Assembly (NCBI GenBank): GCA_031549685.1
Contig: JAVBPG010000018.1
Location: forward strand, 1-64,000
DNA from: JAITMY01 sp031549685
GTDB taxonomy: Bacteria; Bacteroidota; Bacteroidia; Bacteroidales; UBA932
DNA length: 64,000 nucleotides
Direction: 5' to 3'
Position numbers and translations under genes: made by a program. Position 1 is the first letter of the stretch, and the number at the start of each line of letters is the position of its first letter. Shown here one piece after another: positions 15,439 to 25,042 of the stretch. The notes below the pieces were generated by a model. The model was not told the DNA's origin, did no database searches, and saw only the letters and a list, made by a program, of their open reading frames with translations.

Positions 15439-16095
15439 CTACTTCAGCCCCAAAATCTGGTTAATGTCAAACTTATTGCGGTAGTCCTCCATGGAGCGGC
15501 GGATAATTTCGTGCGCCTCGTCAATGCCGAAAATGTGGGTAATTTCGCAGTTGCGCTTTTCGCCGGGAATATCCTTGTAGGTCAAAAAGTAGTGGCGCAG
15601 GCGGTCAACAATTACCTTGGGGCAGTCGTTAATGTCGCGGTAGTCGCCGTACACGGCATCATCGTACAGCACGCCAATGAGCTTATCGTCGGCCTCGCCC
15701 CTGTCCAGCATCCTGAAGCCGCCAATGGGCCGGGCGCGAACCAGAATGTCGCCGTGCGTAATGTCCTTTTCCGTCAGAATACAAATATCCACGGGGTCGC
15801 CGTCGCCCTGAATCTCGGAGCGGCCGGTTTTTTCCCTACAAAACTGCGCCACCAAATCGCCGCTGTACGTTTGGGGCAAAAAGCCGTAGAGCGCGGGCAC
15901 CACGTTCGAAAATTTTTGCGGACGGTCGAGCTTGAGGTAGCCCGTGAGCTTATCCACCTCGTACTTTACCGTATCGGTGGGCACCACCTCCACAAAGGTG
16001 GTAACGACCTCGGGCGCCTCGCCGCCCAACTCCACTCCGTGCCAGGGGTGCGACTTGTAGCGCATGCCCATCAGCTTGCCAAACGATAGATCCAT
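15439..16095 (-). CDS. ppa: Inorganic pyrophosphatase, family I
   Basis: A 218-aa soluble pyrophosphatase. The family I metal-binding signature is DGDPVDICIL. Upstream blocks include KYEVDKLTGYLKLDR with active-site Lys/Glu, and YGFLPQTY. It removes pyrophosphate from biosynthetic reactions. It is slightly longer than the roughly 175-aa E. coli enzyme, with extra N-terminal residues as is usual in Bacteroidota. Confidence 0.94.
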   Translation of the reverse strand: MDLSFGKLMGMRYKSHPWHGVELGGEAPEVVTTFVEVVPTDTVKYEVDKLTGYLKLDRPQKFSNVVPALYGFLPQTYSGDLVAQFCREKTGRSEIQGDGDPVDICILTEKDITHGDILVRARPIGGFRMLDRGEADDKLIGVLYDDAVYGDYRDINDCPKVIVDRLRHYFLTYKDIPGEKRNCEITHIFGIDEAHEIIRRSMEDYRNKFDINQILGLK

Positions 16096-16172
16096 AATTA
16101 ATGTAAATTAGATTATTAAATCGGTATTGTTAAGTTAATATAGATTCCATGATTTACAGCACTTGATGGTTA

Positions 16173-16259
16173 TGTCATCCTGAGCGAAGCGAAGGATCTC
16201 AAGTTCGCACAGGGCTTCATATTCACAACATGAGATTCTTCGCTTCGCTCAGAATGACA
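16173..16259. repeat. GTCATCCTGAGCGAAGC palindrome copy
   Basis: TGTCATCCTGAGCGAAGCGA with AGGATCTC is mirrored by GAGATTCTTCGCTTCGCTCA with GAATGACA. It is a subtype of the GTCATTGC family. It lies between ppa and murF and is flanked by AT-rich sequence without genes. Confidence 0.75.
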
Positions 16260-16311
16260 AGGGCTCGATTTTTATTAAAGTCTACACTAAATTAACAATA
16301 CCATTAAATTT

Positions 16312-17601
16312 CTACAACAAACCCTTTACCTTTTCGAGCTGCACACCCCGCGAACCTTTTACCAAAATGGCGTACCCCGCAGGCGGCTCCTTTTGCAGGT
16401 AGCGGCACAGCGCTTCGCTATCGGTAAAGGTCAAATATAAAGAATTTTTAGCGGCTTCGCAAAAATTTTCTCCTACTAAAAATGCCTTTTCAAACTTGAG
16501 GCGGCCCAGCAGCTCCACCACCTTTTGGTGCTCCACCAAGGCGTCCTTGCCCAGCTCCAGCATATCACCCAATATGAGCATTTTTTTGTCCGACCGAAGC
16601 GCGGCAAAATTGGTAACGGCAGCGGCCATGCTGGTAGGGTTGGCGTTGTAGGCATCCATTACCACGGTGTTGGCTGCCGTTTTTACCAGCTGCGAGCGGT
16701 TGTTTTGGGGCGTGTACTCCTCTATCGCCCTCCGAATTTTATCCTCCTCTACGCCAAAGTAGCGCCCCACGGTTATAGCTGCCAACACATTCGGCGCATT
16801 GTAGCCGCCCACCAGCTTGGTTTGCCACAGGGCGCCATTGACCATGCGCAGGCTAAGAAACGGGTTGCTGTCGGTTGATGGCTCCACGCTTACTTCGCAC
16901 TCCTTCAAGCCATACATTTTCACATTTTGCACATCATGCCGGTACAGCATTTGCAGCAAGTCATCGCTATCGCTCAGGGCAAAAACCTGCCCGCCATGCC
17001 GGGCCAGGTAGTCGTACAGCTCGGCCTTGGTTTTCTTTACCCCCTCAAACGAGCCAAATCCCTCGAGGTGCGCCTTGCCCACGTTGGTTATCAGTCCGGC
17101 ATTCGGCTCGGCTATGCGGCACAGGGCGGCAATTTCGAGCGGGTGGTTGGCGCCCATTTCCACCACACCTATCTGCGTATCCTTTTTCATAGCCAGCAGC
17201 GTAAGCGGCACACCAATATGGTTATTGAGGTTGCCCTGCGTGGCCACGGTACGAAATTGCTGCGCAAGCACAGCGGTAAGCAGCTCCTTGGTGGTGGTTT
17301 TTCCGTTGGTTCCCGTTATGGCAAAAATGGGTAGGCCCAGGTAGCGCCGGTGGAAGGTGGCCAGCTCCTGCAAAGTTTGCAGCACGCTGCCTACGCGTAT
17401 AGCCCTCCCGGCGGGCGCCGGCACCTCCTCGTCCACCACAGCGTACGATGCGCCCTGCTGCAGGGCCGATGCGGCGTAGCTGTTGCCGTTAAAGTTGTCG
17501 CCCTTGAGGGCAAAGAAGAGGCATGAAGGTGCAATATTCCGGCTATCGGTGCTTACCCCAGCCGAGGCCAAAAATAGCTGATGCAGCTGCGCAATATTCA
17601 T
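16312..17601 (-). CDS. murF: UDP-N-acetylmuramoyl-tripeptide--D-alanyl-D-alanine ligase
   Basis: A 429-aa Mur ligase that adds D-Ala-D-Ala to UDP-MurNAc-tripeptide in peptidoglycan precursor synthesis. The ATP-binding loop is AITGTNGKTTTKELL, and the central block is EMGANHPLEIAALC. YNANPTSMAAA is the C-terminal-domain block. It follows gldJ on the same strand, a neighbourhood also known in Flavobacterium, but a hairpin lies between them. Confidence 0.95.
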   Translation of the reverse strand: MNIAQLHQLFLASAGVSTDSRNIAPSCLFFALKGDNFNGNSYAASALQQGASYAVVDEEVPAPAGRAIRVGSVLQTLQELATFHRRYLGLPIFAITGTNGKTTTKELLTAVLAQQFRTVATQGNLNNHIGVPLTLLAMKKDTQIGVVEMGANHPLEIAALCRIAEPNAGLITNVGKAHLEGFGSFEGVKKTKAELYDYLARHGGQVFALSDSDDLLQMLYRHDVQNVKMYGLKECEVSVEPSTDSNPFLSLRMVNGALWQTKLVGGYNAPNVLAAITVGRYFGVEEDKIRRAIEEYTPQNNRSQLVKTAANTVVMDAYNANPTSMAAAVTNFAALRSDKKMLILGDMLELGKDALVEHQKVVELLGRLKFEKAFLVGENFCEAAKNSLYLTFTDSEALCRYLQKEPPAGYAILVKGSRGVQLEKVKGLL

Positions 17602-17630
17602 TTGTTTCTACTCCTTTTTTTTGTAAACAA

Positions 17631-17658
17631 AAAGCGGCTCAAAAAATTTGAACCGCTT
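17631..17658 (-). terminator. Terminator after gldJ
   Basis: On the minus strand AAGCGGTTCAAA is mirrored by TTTGAGCCGCTT and followed by a T-run. It sits between the gldJ stop and the murF start. Confidence 0.65.
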
Positions 17659-17677
17659 ACATGTTTTACCATTCACG

Positions 17678-19174
17678 CTATCGTTTTTTCTTAAAATCGG
17701 CTGCACCCAAGCGATCCATTGCGCAGCGGAAGCCCAAGTCTTCTTTAGCCATCCTTTCGTCAAGGAAGCGGCGGGTGCCGGGGCTAAGCCAGTAGGCCCT
17801 GTCCTGAAACGATCCGCCCTTGTACACGCGCGAGTGCTCGTTTACCAAGGTTGACATGCCCTCCTGCAGTGGGCCCTTACCCTGGTAGTACATTTGGTTG
17901 GAGTTGGCTGTTGAATCTCTCTGCTCCTTATCCATCTGCGAGTTGATGGCCGACAGCATATCGCCGTCGCGGTAGTTACGGTTATCCCCACGGGTGTAGT
18001 TTGGCCTTCCCTTAACATATCCCAAGGTGTCGCGCTTTACCCGTCCCAAGCTATCCAGCACAACACGCCCGGCCTCGTTGCGCTCAACAACCGTGTATAC
18101 ATTTCCGCGAAACGGACGCGCATCCTCTACGTCCTCTGATGACATAGCGCGGTAAACATCCATTACCCACTCGTTAACGTTACCCTCCATGCAGTAAAGC
18201 CCAAAATCGTTTGGCCAGTATGAATTTACTGCAACCGGAGTGAGCGCACCTCCGTCTCCGCCTCCGGCCACGCCCATGCGATCGCCGCGCCCTCTTTGGA
18301 AGTTGGCCATGAGCTGGCCTTTTTCCGAGCCATCGGGCTTACGCAACCTGCTGCCTCCCCACGCCGCTGTTTTTTGATACATTCCGGTATTAGGATCGGC
18401 GGTAATTGCCTCTGCTGCATACTCCCACTCAGCCTCGGTTGGAAGGCGGAATTTTGGGAATAAAACACCATCCTCATACCCCGCACGACGACCTTGAGGG
18501 TTGCGTCCCGAAACGTCGGGTAGGTTACGCTTTACCTTCCCTATGTATTCGCCCGCCAGGTAAGCATCGGTATTAAAGCTGTTAGCATCTTTTTGTTCCT
18601 GTACGTTGAATTCCAAGACGCCGGCACGAATGAGCGCCAGCTCGTTTACACGGTCGGTACGCCACGAGCAGTACTCGCTGGCCTGCAGCCACGAAACGCC
18701 CACTACGGGGTAGTCGTTAAACGATGGTAGCCTGAAGTAGTGCTCTACCAAAGGCTCATTGTAAGCCAGCGGCTTACGCCACACCAGCGTATCGGGAAGG
18801 GCTGCCTGGGCAAGGCCAGGGAAGGAAACAAACACGGTTTGCAGCCAGTACACGTACTCGCGCCAGTCAACGTTGCGCACCTCGGTAGCATCAATGTAGT
18901 ACGAGTCAACGCTGACGCGGCGCGGCTTATTATTCCAATCGTAGGTAAGGTCTCCGGCAACAGCGCCCATGGTAAAGGTACCGCCGGGGACAAAAACCAT
19001 ACCCGGAGCCGTGGGCGGCTCGTGCATGTCTTGCACCTCAAAGCCTCCATACTTGGGGTCATTGTACTTCCAGCCTGTTGTTTGGGATACGCCGGATTGA
19101 CCGGCGCCCGAGCCACCACACCCCATAACAACCAGCCCAGCGGCAATGAATAAGATTTTTAGAGATAACTTCAT
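17678..19174 (-). CDS. gldJ: T9SS/gliding-associated lipoprotein GldJ
   Basis: A 498-aa lipoprotein. The signal peptide ends in the lipobox VVMGC with Cys19 as the lipidation site. Residues about 55-480 are an FGE-sulfatase/SUMF1-like domain (PGMVFVPGGTFTMGA, YYIDATEVRNVDW, RLPTEAEWEYAAEA, YCMEGNVNEWVMDVY, RVYKGGSFQDRAYWL). GldJ and GldK share this fold; the gldJ call rests on the conserved neighbourhood with murF, porU and porV. In Flavobacterium GldJ stabilises other Gld proteins of the type IX secretion motor. It has its own -7 box at 19257-19264. Confidence 0.85.
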   Translation of the reverse strand: MKLSLKILFIAAGLVVMGCGGSGAGQSGVSQTTGWKYNDPKYGGFEVQDMHEPPTAPGMVFVPGGTFTMGAVAGDLTYDWNNKPRRVSVDSYYIDATEVRNVDWREYVYWLQTVFVSFPGLAQAALPDTLVWRKPLAYNEPLVEHYFRLPSFNDYPVVGVSWLQASEYCSWRTDRVNELALIRAGVLEFNVQEQKDANSFNTDAYLAGEYIGKVKRNLPDVSGRNPQGRRAGYEDGVLFPKFRLPTEAEWEYAAEAITADPNTGMYQKTAAWGGSRLRKPDGSEKGQLMANFQRGRGDRMGVAGGGDGGALTPVAVNSYWPNDFGLYCMEGNVNEWVMDVYRAMSSEDVEDARPFRGNVYTVVERNEAGRVVLDSLGRVKRDTLGYVKGRPNYTRGDNRNYRDGDMLSAINSQMDKEQRDSTANSNQMYYQGKGPLQEGMSTLVNEHSRVYKGGSFQDRAYWLSPGTRRFLDERMAKEDLGFRCAMDRLGAADFKKKR

Positions 19175-19256
19175 AGCGATATGCCTTAAATAACAAATTT
19201 TATATTGCTAACTATCAAATACTAAAACACAACACGTCCCCACTAAACACGAATTT

Positions 19257-19264
19257 CAAAGTTA
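19257..19264 (-). promoter_or_regulatory. -7 box of gldJ
   Basis: TAACTTTG on the minus strand, about 80 bases before the ATG. Confidence 0.45.
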
Positions 19265-19319
19265 CGGCTTATTTTGGGCACAAGCACGCACTTACACCCG
19301 CATTTTTTGTTATAAATAG

Positions 19320-20360
19320 TTAAAGCAAAGGAGTATTCAACACTCTGTGGCCGGAGTTGCCCCTAAGGCGGGTGGCGCTCCTAGACAAATTTTGAATTTT
19401 AAACATCAGCGAAAATTCGTGTGTATTAGCCGCATATACTTTTGCCTCGCGGCTTAATCGGCCAAAATCGAAGGTGTACATGAACCCCCAAGTACGCCCT
19501 CCGTAGCCGGCCGAAAGGGAAAAAAAGCTGGCCGATGAGGCCATCTCGGACTTATAAAAGAAACCCGCCGAGAAACCCTTGAGGTTGAGATAGCTACCTA
19601 CTGCGTAATTTTTATAATCATCTTGAAATAGGCATATTACAGATGGGGAGATGGTTAAGCTACCCGTAAGTTCGCCGCGGTAGCTACCCGCAAACTGGCG
19701 GCGCAGGCCAATGGGAATGTTGAGGCCTCCGTGCAGCGTAAGCTTGCGGGGGACACCCACCGGCTGCCCCATGACCTGCTGCTCGGGGCGCCCCATGAGG
19801 TGCTGCAGCGCGACCCCGGCATACAGCATGCGGTGCGAAAAAACAGCGCCCACCGCCATATCAAAGTACGCTTTTTGCTCGGCAGCGTATGCTTCGGCTG
19901 CACCAACGGGGTTGCCGTACTCATCAAGCATATCGGGGAAAACGAGCGAGGCCGGACGTATGGCGGTCAGCCCCAGCAAGGCTTGCAAACCAAAGCGCAC
20001 GAAAGTTTCCTGAGCCAGGCGCAGGTTGTAGGCATACGAAGCGCCCAGCGAGGTTTGCAGCAGCGCACCGTTGGGCTGCCTGTCGCTAACGGCCATAATT
20101 CCCACGCCGCTGCTCCACTCGTCGAAGTAGTGGTCGGCGTAGAGCGCGTAGGTGGTATAAGGTGCCCCCAGCTGCCCCCACTGGTAGCGAAATCCCGCGC
20201 CCACGCGCGAGAACTGCTCCACGCCGGAGTAGGCCGGATTAAGGTACAGCGGTTGCGCATAGGGCTGGCTGAAGCTCACATCCTGCGCCAGCACCCGGGC
20301 CGTAAACAGGGTAAAAAAAAGGGGGAGAAAATATGTGAAAGCAGCTTTTACGTGCGACAA
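19320..20360 (-). CDS. PorP/SprF family type IX secretion outer-membrane protein
   Basis: A 346-aa outer-membrane beta-barrel protein with a signal peptide ending near ARVLA-QDVSFSQ. The family hallmark is FSQPYAQPLYLNPAYSG at the start of the mature protein. PorP/SprF proteins anchor T9SS components or specific cargo at the outer membrane. The frame is open to a TTG at 20393, but the -7 box at 20395-20402 would put transcription start downstream of that codon; the TTG at 20360 (MSHVKAAFTYFLPLFF) gives a normal signal peptide. The start remains uncertain. It is divergent from porU. Confidence 0.85.
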   Translation of the reverse strand: MSHVKAAFTYFLPLFFTLFTARVLAQDVSFSQPYAQPLYLNPAYSGVEQFSRVGAGFRYQWGQLGAPYTTYALYADHYFDEWSSGVGIMAVSDRQPNGALLQTSLGASYAYNLRLAQETFVRFGLQALLGLTAIRPASLVFPDMLDEYGNPVGAAEAYAAEQKAYFDMAVGAVFSHRMLYAGVALQHLMGRPEQQVMGQPVGVPRKLTLHGGLNIPIGLRRQFAGSYRGELTGSLTISPSVICLFQDDYKNYAVGSYLNLKGFSAGFFYKSEMASSASFFSLSAGYGGRTWGFMYTFDFGRLSREAKVYAANTHEFSLMFKIQNLSRSATRLRGNSGHRVLNTPLL

Positions 20361-20394
20361 TTTGATTAGCTTGAAATTTTCTAAACTTGCCAAA

Positions 20395-20402
20395 CAAAGG
20401 TA
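20395..20402 (-). promoter_or_regulatory. -7 box of the porP/sprF-like gene
   Basis: TACCTTTG on the minus strand. It lies in the short divergent space with porU and helps to exclude the TTG at 20393 as the start codon. Confidence 0.5.
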
Positions 20403-20444
20403 GAAAAATGCTTATCTTGCAGGCTCTTTTTTGTCTTAAAAAGA

Positions 20445-23400
20445 ATGAAAAAACAGCTTTTACTCCTTTTGACTACGCTACTTTTAGCGCCAGCGCATAC
20501 GCAAACCGTACCGGCACGAAAAGCCGGTATCATGCCCAGGCAAGTGTACGAAGGCGCGCCGGCCTCGGTGCTGAGCAGCGGGAAGTGGGTAAAGCTGCGC
20601 GTAAAAAAAACAGGCGTGTACAAGCTTACCGCAGGCACGCTGAGCAGCTGGGGCTTTAAAAATCCTGCAGCCGTCAGCGTGTGGAGCAACGGCTGCGGCG
20701 AGGTGCCACGCCCCAACGTTGACGCCGCGCCCGACGACCTGATGCAGCTGCCCACGCAGATAAGCAACGGCGTCATCTACTTTTACGCCGAGGCCAGAAA
20801 CACGTGGCGCTACGACGCACAAAAGAAGCTGTACCGGCACCTGCTCAACGAGTTTGACGATGCCGCCTACCTCTACATTACCGACAGCAAAAGCACCTCG
20901 GAAATGGCCGGCCTGGCGCAGGCTGCCAACGCCACCGACGAAACCGACACCTACGACTACCGCGACTTTTACGAGCGCATTGACACCAACCTGCTACGCT
21001 CGGGGCGCCGCTTCTTCAGCGAGGTGTACGACGCCGTGAGGCAGCGCAGCTACTCCTTCAGCATACCCGCGCTGAACCTGAACAACCCGCAGCTGAAGCT
21101 CCAAATTTGCGCGGCAGCCACCAGCGCCAGCAGCTACTTGGTTACGGTAAACAGCGGCAACGAAAACGTGCTGAACATAGGGCAAAAAAATAGCGGCGCC
21201 TACATGCGCGCCGATACCGCGCTGTTTGACAACTTTACCGTAAGCAGCGAAAATATCAGCGTAAAGGTAAGCTACAACCGCCCCACCCCGTCGATGTGGG
21301 GCGTGCTGGACTTTATGATAATCAACGCGCGCGCCGGCATTAAGCTGCAAAATAGCCAGCTGCTTTTTCGTGATGCCAATACCGTAGGCGCCGGTAAGGT
21401 AACCAGGTTCAACCTCGCCACCTCGCAGCAAAACGTAAGGGTGTGGGATGTAACCGACCTGCACGGCGTAAAGGAGGTTAAAGGCATTGCCGCCTCGGGC
21501 AACATTTCGTTTACCACCGAAACCTCTACGCTGCGCGAATTTGTGGCGTTTACCGAGGGTATGGCGGGCGATCCGGAGTACGTGGGCGAGCTTCCCAACC
21601 AAAACCTGCACGGCGCGGCTCCCGCCGAAATGGTGGTGGTAACGCACCCCGACTTCAGCTCGCAGGCCGAGCGCGTGGCGCAGTTTCACCGCACGCACGA
21701 CGGCATGAGCGTGCTGGTAATCAACTCGGACGAGGTGTACAACGAGTTTTCAAGCGGCATCGCCGATATGGGCGCCATACGCAACTTTATGCGCATGTTC
21801 CACCGCCGGTACCAGCAGGGTATCAACAGCACCGAGCCCAAGTACCTGCTGCTGTTCGGCAGCGGATCGTACGTTAACTTTCAGGCAAAAAAGGGGGTGG
21901 GCATGCTGCCCACATTCCAGTCGGACAACTCGCTGGTATCGGAAAATTCGTACGTGAGCGACGACTTTTTTGTGCTGCTCGACGACAACGAGTACTTAGA
22001 CGATGCGGGCATGCACGGCCTGCTGGATTTGGCCGTAGGCCGCTTCCCCGTGTACACAACGGCGCAGGCCGGCACCATGGCCGACAAGCTGGAGGAGTAC
22101 TACTCCGACAAGAGCGGCGACTGGATGAGTAAGTGCATTTTTATAGCCGACGACGAGGACAACAACATGCACATGCAGCAATCGGAGGAGCTGGGCAACT
22201 ACATTTTGGACTCGTTGCCCTCGTACTACGTCAACAAAATATACCTCGACGCCTACCCGCAGCAGTCGACCCCCATGGGCGAGCGCTACCCCGATGTAAC
22301 CGATGCCATTAACTCGGCCGTGGGCGCGGGCGCGCTGCTGGTCAACTACACCGGCCACGCCAACGACCAGTGGTTAGCGCACGAGCAGGTGGTAACCCAG
22401 GCCGACATTGCGCGCTGGAACAACCGCAACCGCCTGCCGCTTTTTGTAACGGCCACCTGCGAGTTTAGCCGCTTCGACGACCCCCGCGTTATATCGGCCG
22501 GCGAGGCCATTCTGTTTTTGGATAAAGGTGGAAGCATAGCCATGCTCTCCACCACGCGGCTGGTGTACTCCAACGGCAACGCCGAGCTGAACAGGAATTT
22601 TATCCATAAGTTTTTCAGCAAAGATGCCAACGGCAAGCACCTTAGGCTGGGCGAAATAGTACGGCAAACCAAAAACACCACCTCCACGGGCGTTAACCAG
22701 CTCAACTTTTCGCTGCTGGGCGACCCGGCGCTCATGATGCTATTCCCCACGCTTACGGCAAACACCAGCCAGGTAAACGGCATAAGCTACTCCACCCCCG
22801 ACACGCTTAAAGCCCTGTCGCGCGCCAGCGTGAGCGGAAGCGTGGCGCAAAGCAGCATTAAGGACACCCTTGTGGTCAGCATTTTTGATAAGGAGCAGAA
22901 GAAAAAAACGCTGGGCAACAGCGGGCAAACTCCCTTTGAATACCGCGACCAAAGCAGCCTCCTGTACCGTGGCAAAGTAAGCACCCCCGGCGGTGCATTT
23001 ACCGCCAAGTTTATAGTACCGCAGGACATTGCGCCGCAGTACGGCAAAGGCAAAATAACCTACGTGGGTAAATCGGGGAGCGCGCTGGTGGCGGGCAGCA
23101 ACGTAGTGCCCGTGGGCGGCGCCTCGGACAACCCCGTGGTGGATAGCGTGCCGCCAAGCGTACGCATGTACATGAACAGCGAGCAGTGGGTGCCGGGCGG
23201 CACGGTAAACGAATCGCCCACGCTGGTGGCGCTGCTGAGCGACAGCAGCGGCATAAACACCACCGGCAACGGCGTGGGGCGCGACATTACGCTAATGCTG
23301 ATGCCCAGCAGCAAAAGTTACACCCTCAACACCTACTATACCGCCTATACCGACACGTACACCGGCGGCAGGGTTGAGTTTCCCATTCCGCCCATGAGCC

Positions 23401-23804
23401 CGGGCCGCTACACCGCCACGCTCAAGGTATGGGACGTGGTCAACAACTCCGCCGAGCAGGCCGTTGATTTTGTGGTGGCCGAGGACGACGTATTTGCCAT
23501 CAACCGACTGTTAAATTACCCTAACCCGTTTACGCAAAAAACGGCCTTCTTTTTTGAGCACAACCGCCCGTATACCAGCATGGATGTGCTGATACAGGTT
23601 TTTACCATCTCTGGCAAGTTGGTAAAAACCATTCGGTACAGCATCCCCGAAAGCAGCTCGCTGCGCAGCGCCCCCATTGAGTGGGACGGGCGCGACGACT
23701 ACGGCGCCAAGCTGGGCCGGGGCACCTACCTGTACAAAGCTAAAGTACGTTGCAGCAGTGGCGAAACAGCCGAAAGGCTTGAAAAAATAGTCGTTTTGAA
23801 TTAA
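20445..23804 (+). CDS. porU: Type IX secretion system sortase PorU
   Basis: A 1119-aa gingipain-like (peptidase family C25) sortase. The signal peptide covers about residues 1-19. The catalytic domain sits at about 390-770 with His638 in NYTGHAND and Cys672 in VTATCEFSRFDDP. The C-terminal 100 residues (NYPNPFTQKTAFFF ... WDGRDDYGAKLGRGTYLYK) form the FlgD-like / T9SS C-terminal domain. In characterised systems PorU cleaves the CTD of cargo and attaches the cargo to A-LPS at the cell surface with PorV. A near-consensus TATCTTGC at 20413-20420 may be its -7 box. It is upstream of porV. Confidence 0.96.
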   Translation: MKKQLLLLLTTLLLAPAHTQTVPARKAGIMPRQVYEGAPASVLSSGKWVKLRVKKTGVYKLTAGTLSSWGFKNPAAVSVWSNGCGEVPRPNVDAAPDDLMQLPTQISNGVIYFYAEARNTWRYDAQKKLYRHLLNEFDDAAYLYITDSKSTSEMAGLAQAANATDETDTYDYRDFYERIDTNLLRSGRRFFSEVYDAVRQRSYSFSIPALNLNNPQLKLQICAAATSASSYLVTVNSGNENVLNIGQKNSGAYMRADTALFDNFTVSSENISVKVSYNRPTPSMWGVLDFMIINARAGIKLQNSQLLFRDANTVGAGKVTRFNLATSQQNVRVWDVTDLHGVKEVKGIAASGNISFTTETSTLREFVAFTEGMAGDPEYVGELPNQNLHGAAPAEMVVVTHPDFSSQAERVAQFHRTHDGMSVLVINSDEVYNEFSSGIADMGAIRNFMRMFHRRYQQGINSTEPKYLLLFGSGSYVNFQAKKGVGMLPTFQSDNSLVSENSYVSDDFFVLLDDNEYLDDAGMHGLLDLAVGRFPVYTTAQAGTMADKLEEYYSDKSGDWMSKCIFIADDEDNNMHMQQSEELGNYILDSLPSYYVNKIYLDAYPQQSTPMGERYPDVTDAINSAVGAGALLVNYTGHANDQWLAHEQVVTQADIARWNNRNRLPLFVTATCEFSRFDDPRVISAGEAILFLDKGGSIAMLSTTRLVYSNGNAELNRNFIHKFFSKDANGKHLRLGEIVRQTKNTTSTGVNQLNFSLLGDPALMMLFPTLTANTSQVNGISYSTPDTLKALSRASVSGSVAQSSIKDTLVVSIFDKEQKKKTLGNSGQTPFEYRDQSSLLYRGKVSTPGGAFTAKFIVPQDIAPQYGKGKITYVGKSGSALVAGSNVVPVGGASDNPVVDSVPPSVRMYMNSEQWVPGGTVNESPTLVALLSDSSGINTTGNGVGRDITLMLMPSSKSYTLNTYYTAYTDTYTGGRVEFPIPPMSPGRYTATLKVWDVVNNSAEQAVDFVVAEDDVFAINRLLNYPNPFTQKTAFFFEHNRPYTSMDVLIQVFTISGKLVKTIRYSIPESSSLRSAPIEWDGRDDYGAKLGRGTYLYKAKVRCSSGETAERLEKIVVLN

Positions 23805-23809
23805 CTTTG
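23779..23809 (+). promoter_or_regulatory. Internal promoter for porV
   Basis: TTG at 23779-23781, a 20-base spacer, then TAACTTTG at 23802-23809. The -33 box lies inside the 3' end of porU. It suggests that porV can be expressed on its own. Confidence 0.5.
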
Positions 23810-23846
23810 CTCTGCTTCAAACAAAACTGTAGAAAACATTTAATTA

Positions 23847-25037
23847 ATGCGAGCACATTTTTTTAAACGCTACATCAGCATACTCTCGGTCATAGCTATA
23901 CTGCCCCTTAGCGCCACAGCCCAGGAAGTACAGGAAACATTCAACCCCATTTACACCGCAGCCCCCATTTTGAACGTGTCGCCCGACGCGCGCGCCTCGG
24001 GCATGGGCGATATGGGCGTGGCCACCTCGCCCGATGCCAACTCGCAGCACTGGAACGCGGCAAAGTACCCCTTTCTTACCCAGAAAATCGGCCTGAGCCT
24101 CTCGTACATTCCCTGGCTGGCCGGCCTGGTAAACGATGTAAACATAGCCTACCTGAGCGGCTACTACCGCGTGGACGACATGCAGAGCCTGAGCGCTACG
24201 CTACGCTACTTTTCGTTGGGAACCATGGTCATAATGGATGAATACGGCAACAAAATTACGGAAGTAGAGCCCAACGAATTTGCCGTTGATGCCGCCTACT
24301 CGCGCCGCTTTGGCGAGCACGTCGGCGGATCGCTTACGCTGCGCTACATACGCTCCGATATTACCGGAGGATACGTGGACAGAGACTATGACTACATAGG
24401 ACCGGCCAACGGCTTCGGCGCCGACGTGGGCGTGTACTTTCAGCACGAGCACATGAGCAACGAGTACGCGCTGGGGCTTAGCATCAGCAACATGGGTACC
24501 AAGATGAGCTACACCGAGGGCGGAGAGAAATACTTTTTGCCCACCATGCTCAGGCTCGGCGGACGCTACACCTTTAACATCGACGAGGACAACAGCTTTA
24601 CGGGCGGCCTTGAGTTGAGCAAATTGCTGGTGCCCACGCCGCCGGTGCGTGAAATCAGAGGTGATGTAAGTAGCCCTGTTATAAAAGGGATGGACGATCA
24701 GGTAAGCGCCGTGCAGGGCATGTTCCAGTCGTTTTACGATGCGCCCTACGGCGCGAGCGAGGAGCTGAGCGAAATCATGTTCGGCGTGGGCCTGGAGTAC
24801 GCCTACCGCAAGCAGTTTTTTGCGCGCGGAGGCTACTTTCACGACTCCAAGCGCAAGGGCAACCGCCGCTACCTTACCTTTGGTGCGGGCATAAAGTACA
24901 GCTTCCTGGGGCTTGATGTCTCGTACCTGTATCCGTTTACGGTCAACGATCCGCTATCGAACACGCTGCGCGTAACGCTGCTGGTGGACATTAACGTGAA
25001 GCGCAACACCAGCAACCGCAACACCTCGGGCAACTAA
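23847..25037 (+). CDS. porV: Type IX secretion system outer-membrane protein PorV (LptO)
   Basis: A 396-aa FadL-like outer-membrane barrel with a signal peptide of about 25 residues. The mature start NPIYTAAPILNVSPDARASG and the segment MGDMGVATSPDANSQHWN are family hallmarks. PorV collects T9SS cargo from the SprA translocon and passes it to PorU. It lies 42 bases after porU and 5 bases before ispF. Confidence 0.96.
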   Translation: MRAHFFKRYISILSVIAILPLSATAQEVQETFNPIYTAAPILNVSPDARASGMGDMGVATSPDANSQHWNAAKYPFLTQKIGLSLSYIPWLAGLVNDVNIAYLSGYYRVDDMQSLSATLRYFSLGTMVIMDEYGNKITEVEPNEFAVDAAYSRRFGEHVGGSLTLRYIRSDITGGYVDRDYDYIGPANGFGADVGVYFQHEHMSNEYALGLSISNMGTKMSYTEGGEKYFLPTMLRLGGRYTFNIDEDNSFTGGLELSKLLVPTPPVREIRGDVSSPVIKGMDDQVSAVQGMFQSFYDAPYGASEELSEIMFGVGLEYAYRKQFFARGGYFHDSKRKGNRRYLTFGAGIKYSFLGLDVSYLYPFTVNDPLSNTLRVTLLVDINVKRNTSNRNTSGN

Positions 25038-25042
25038 CTTTT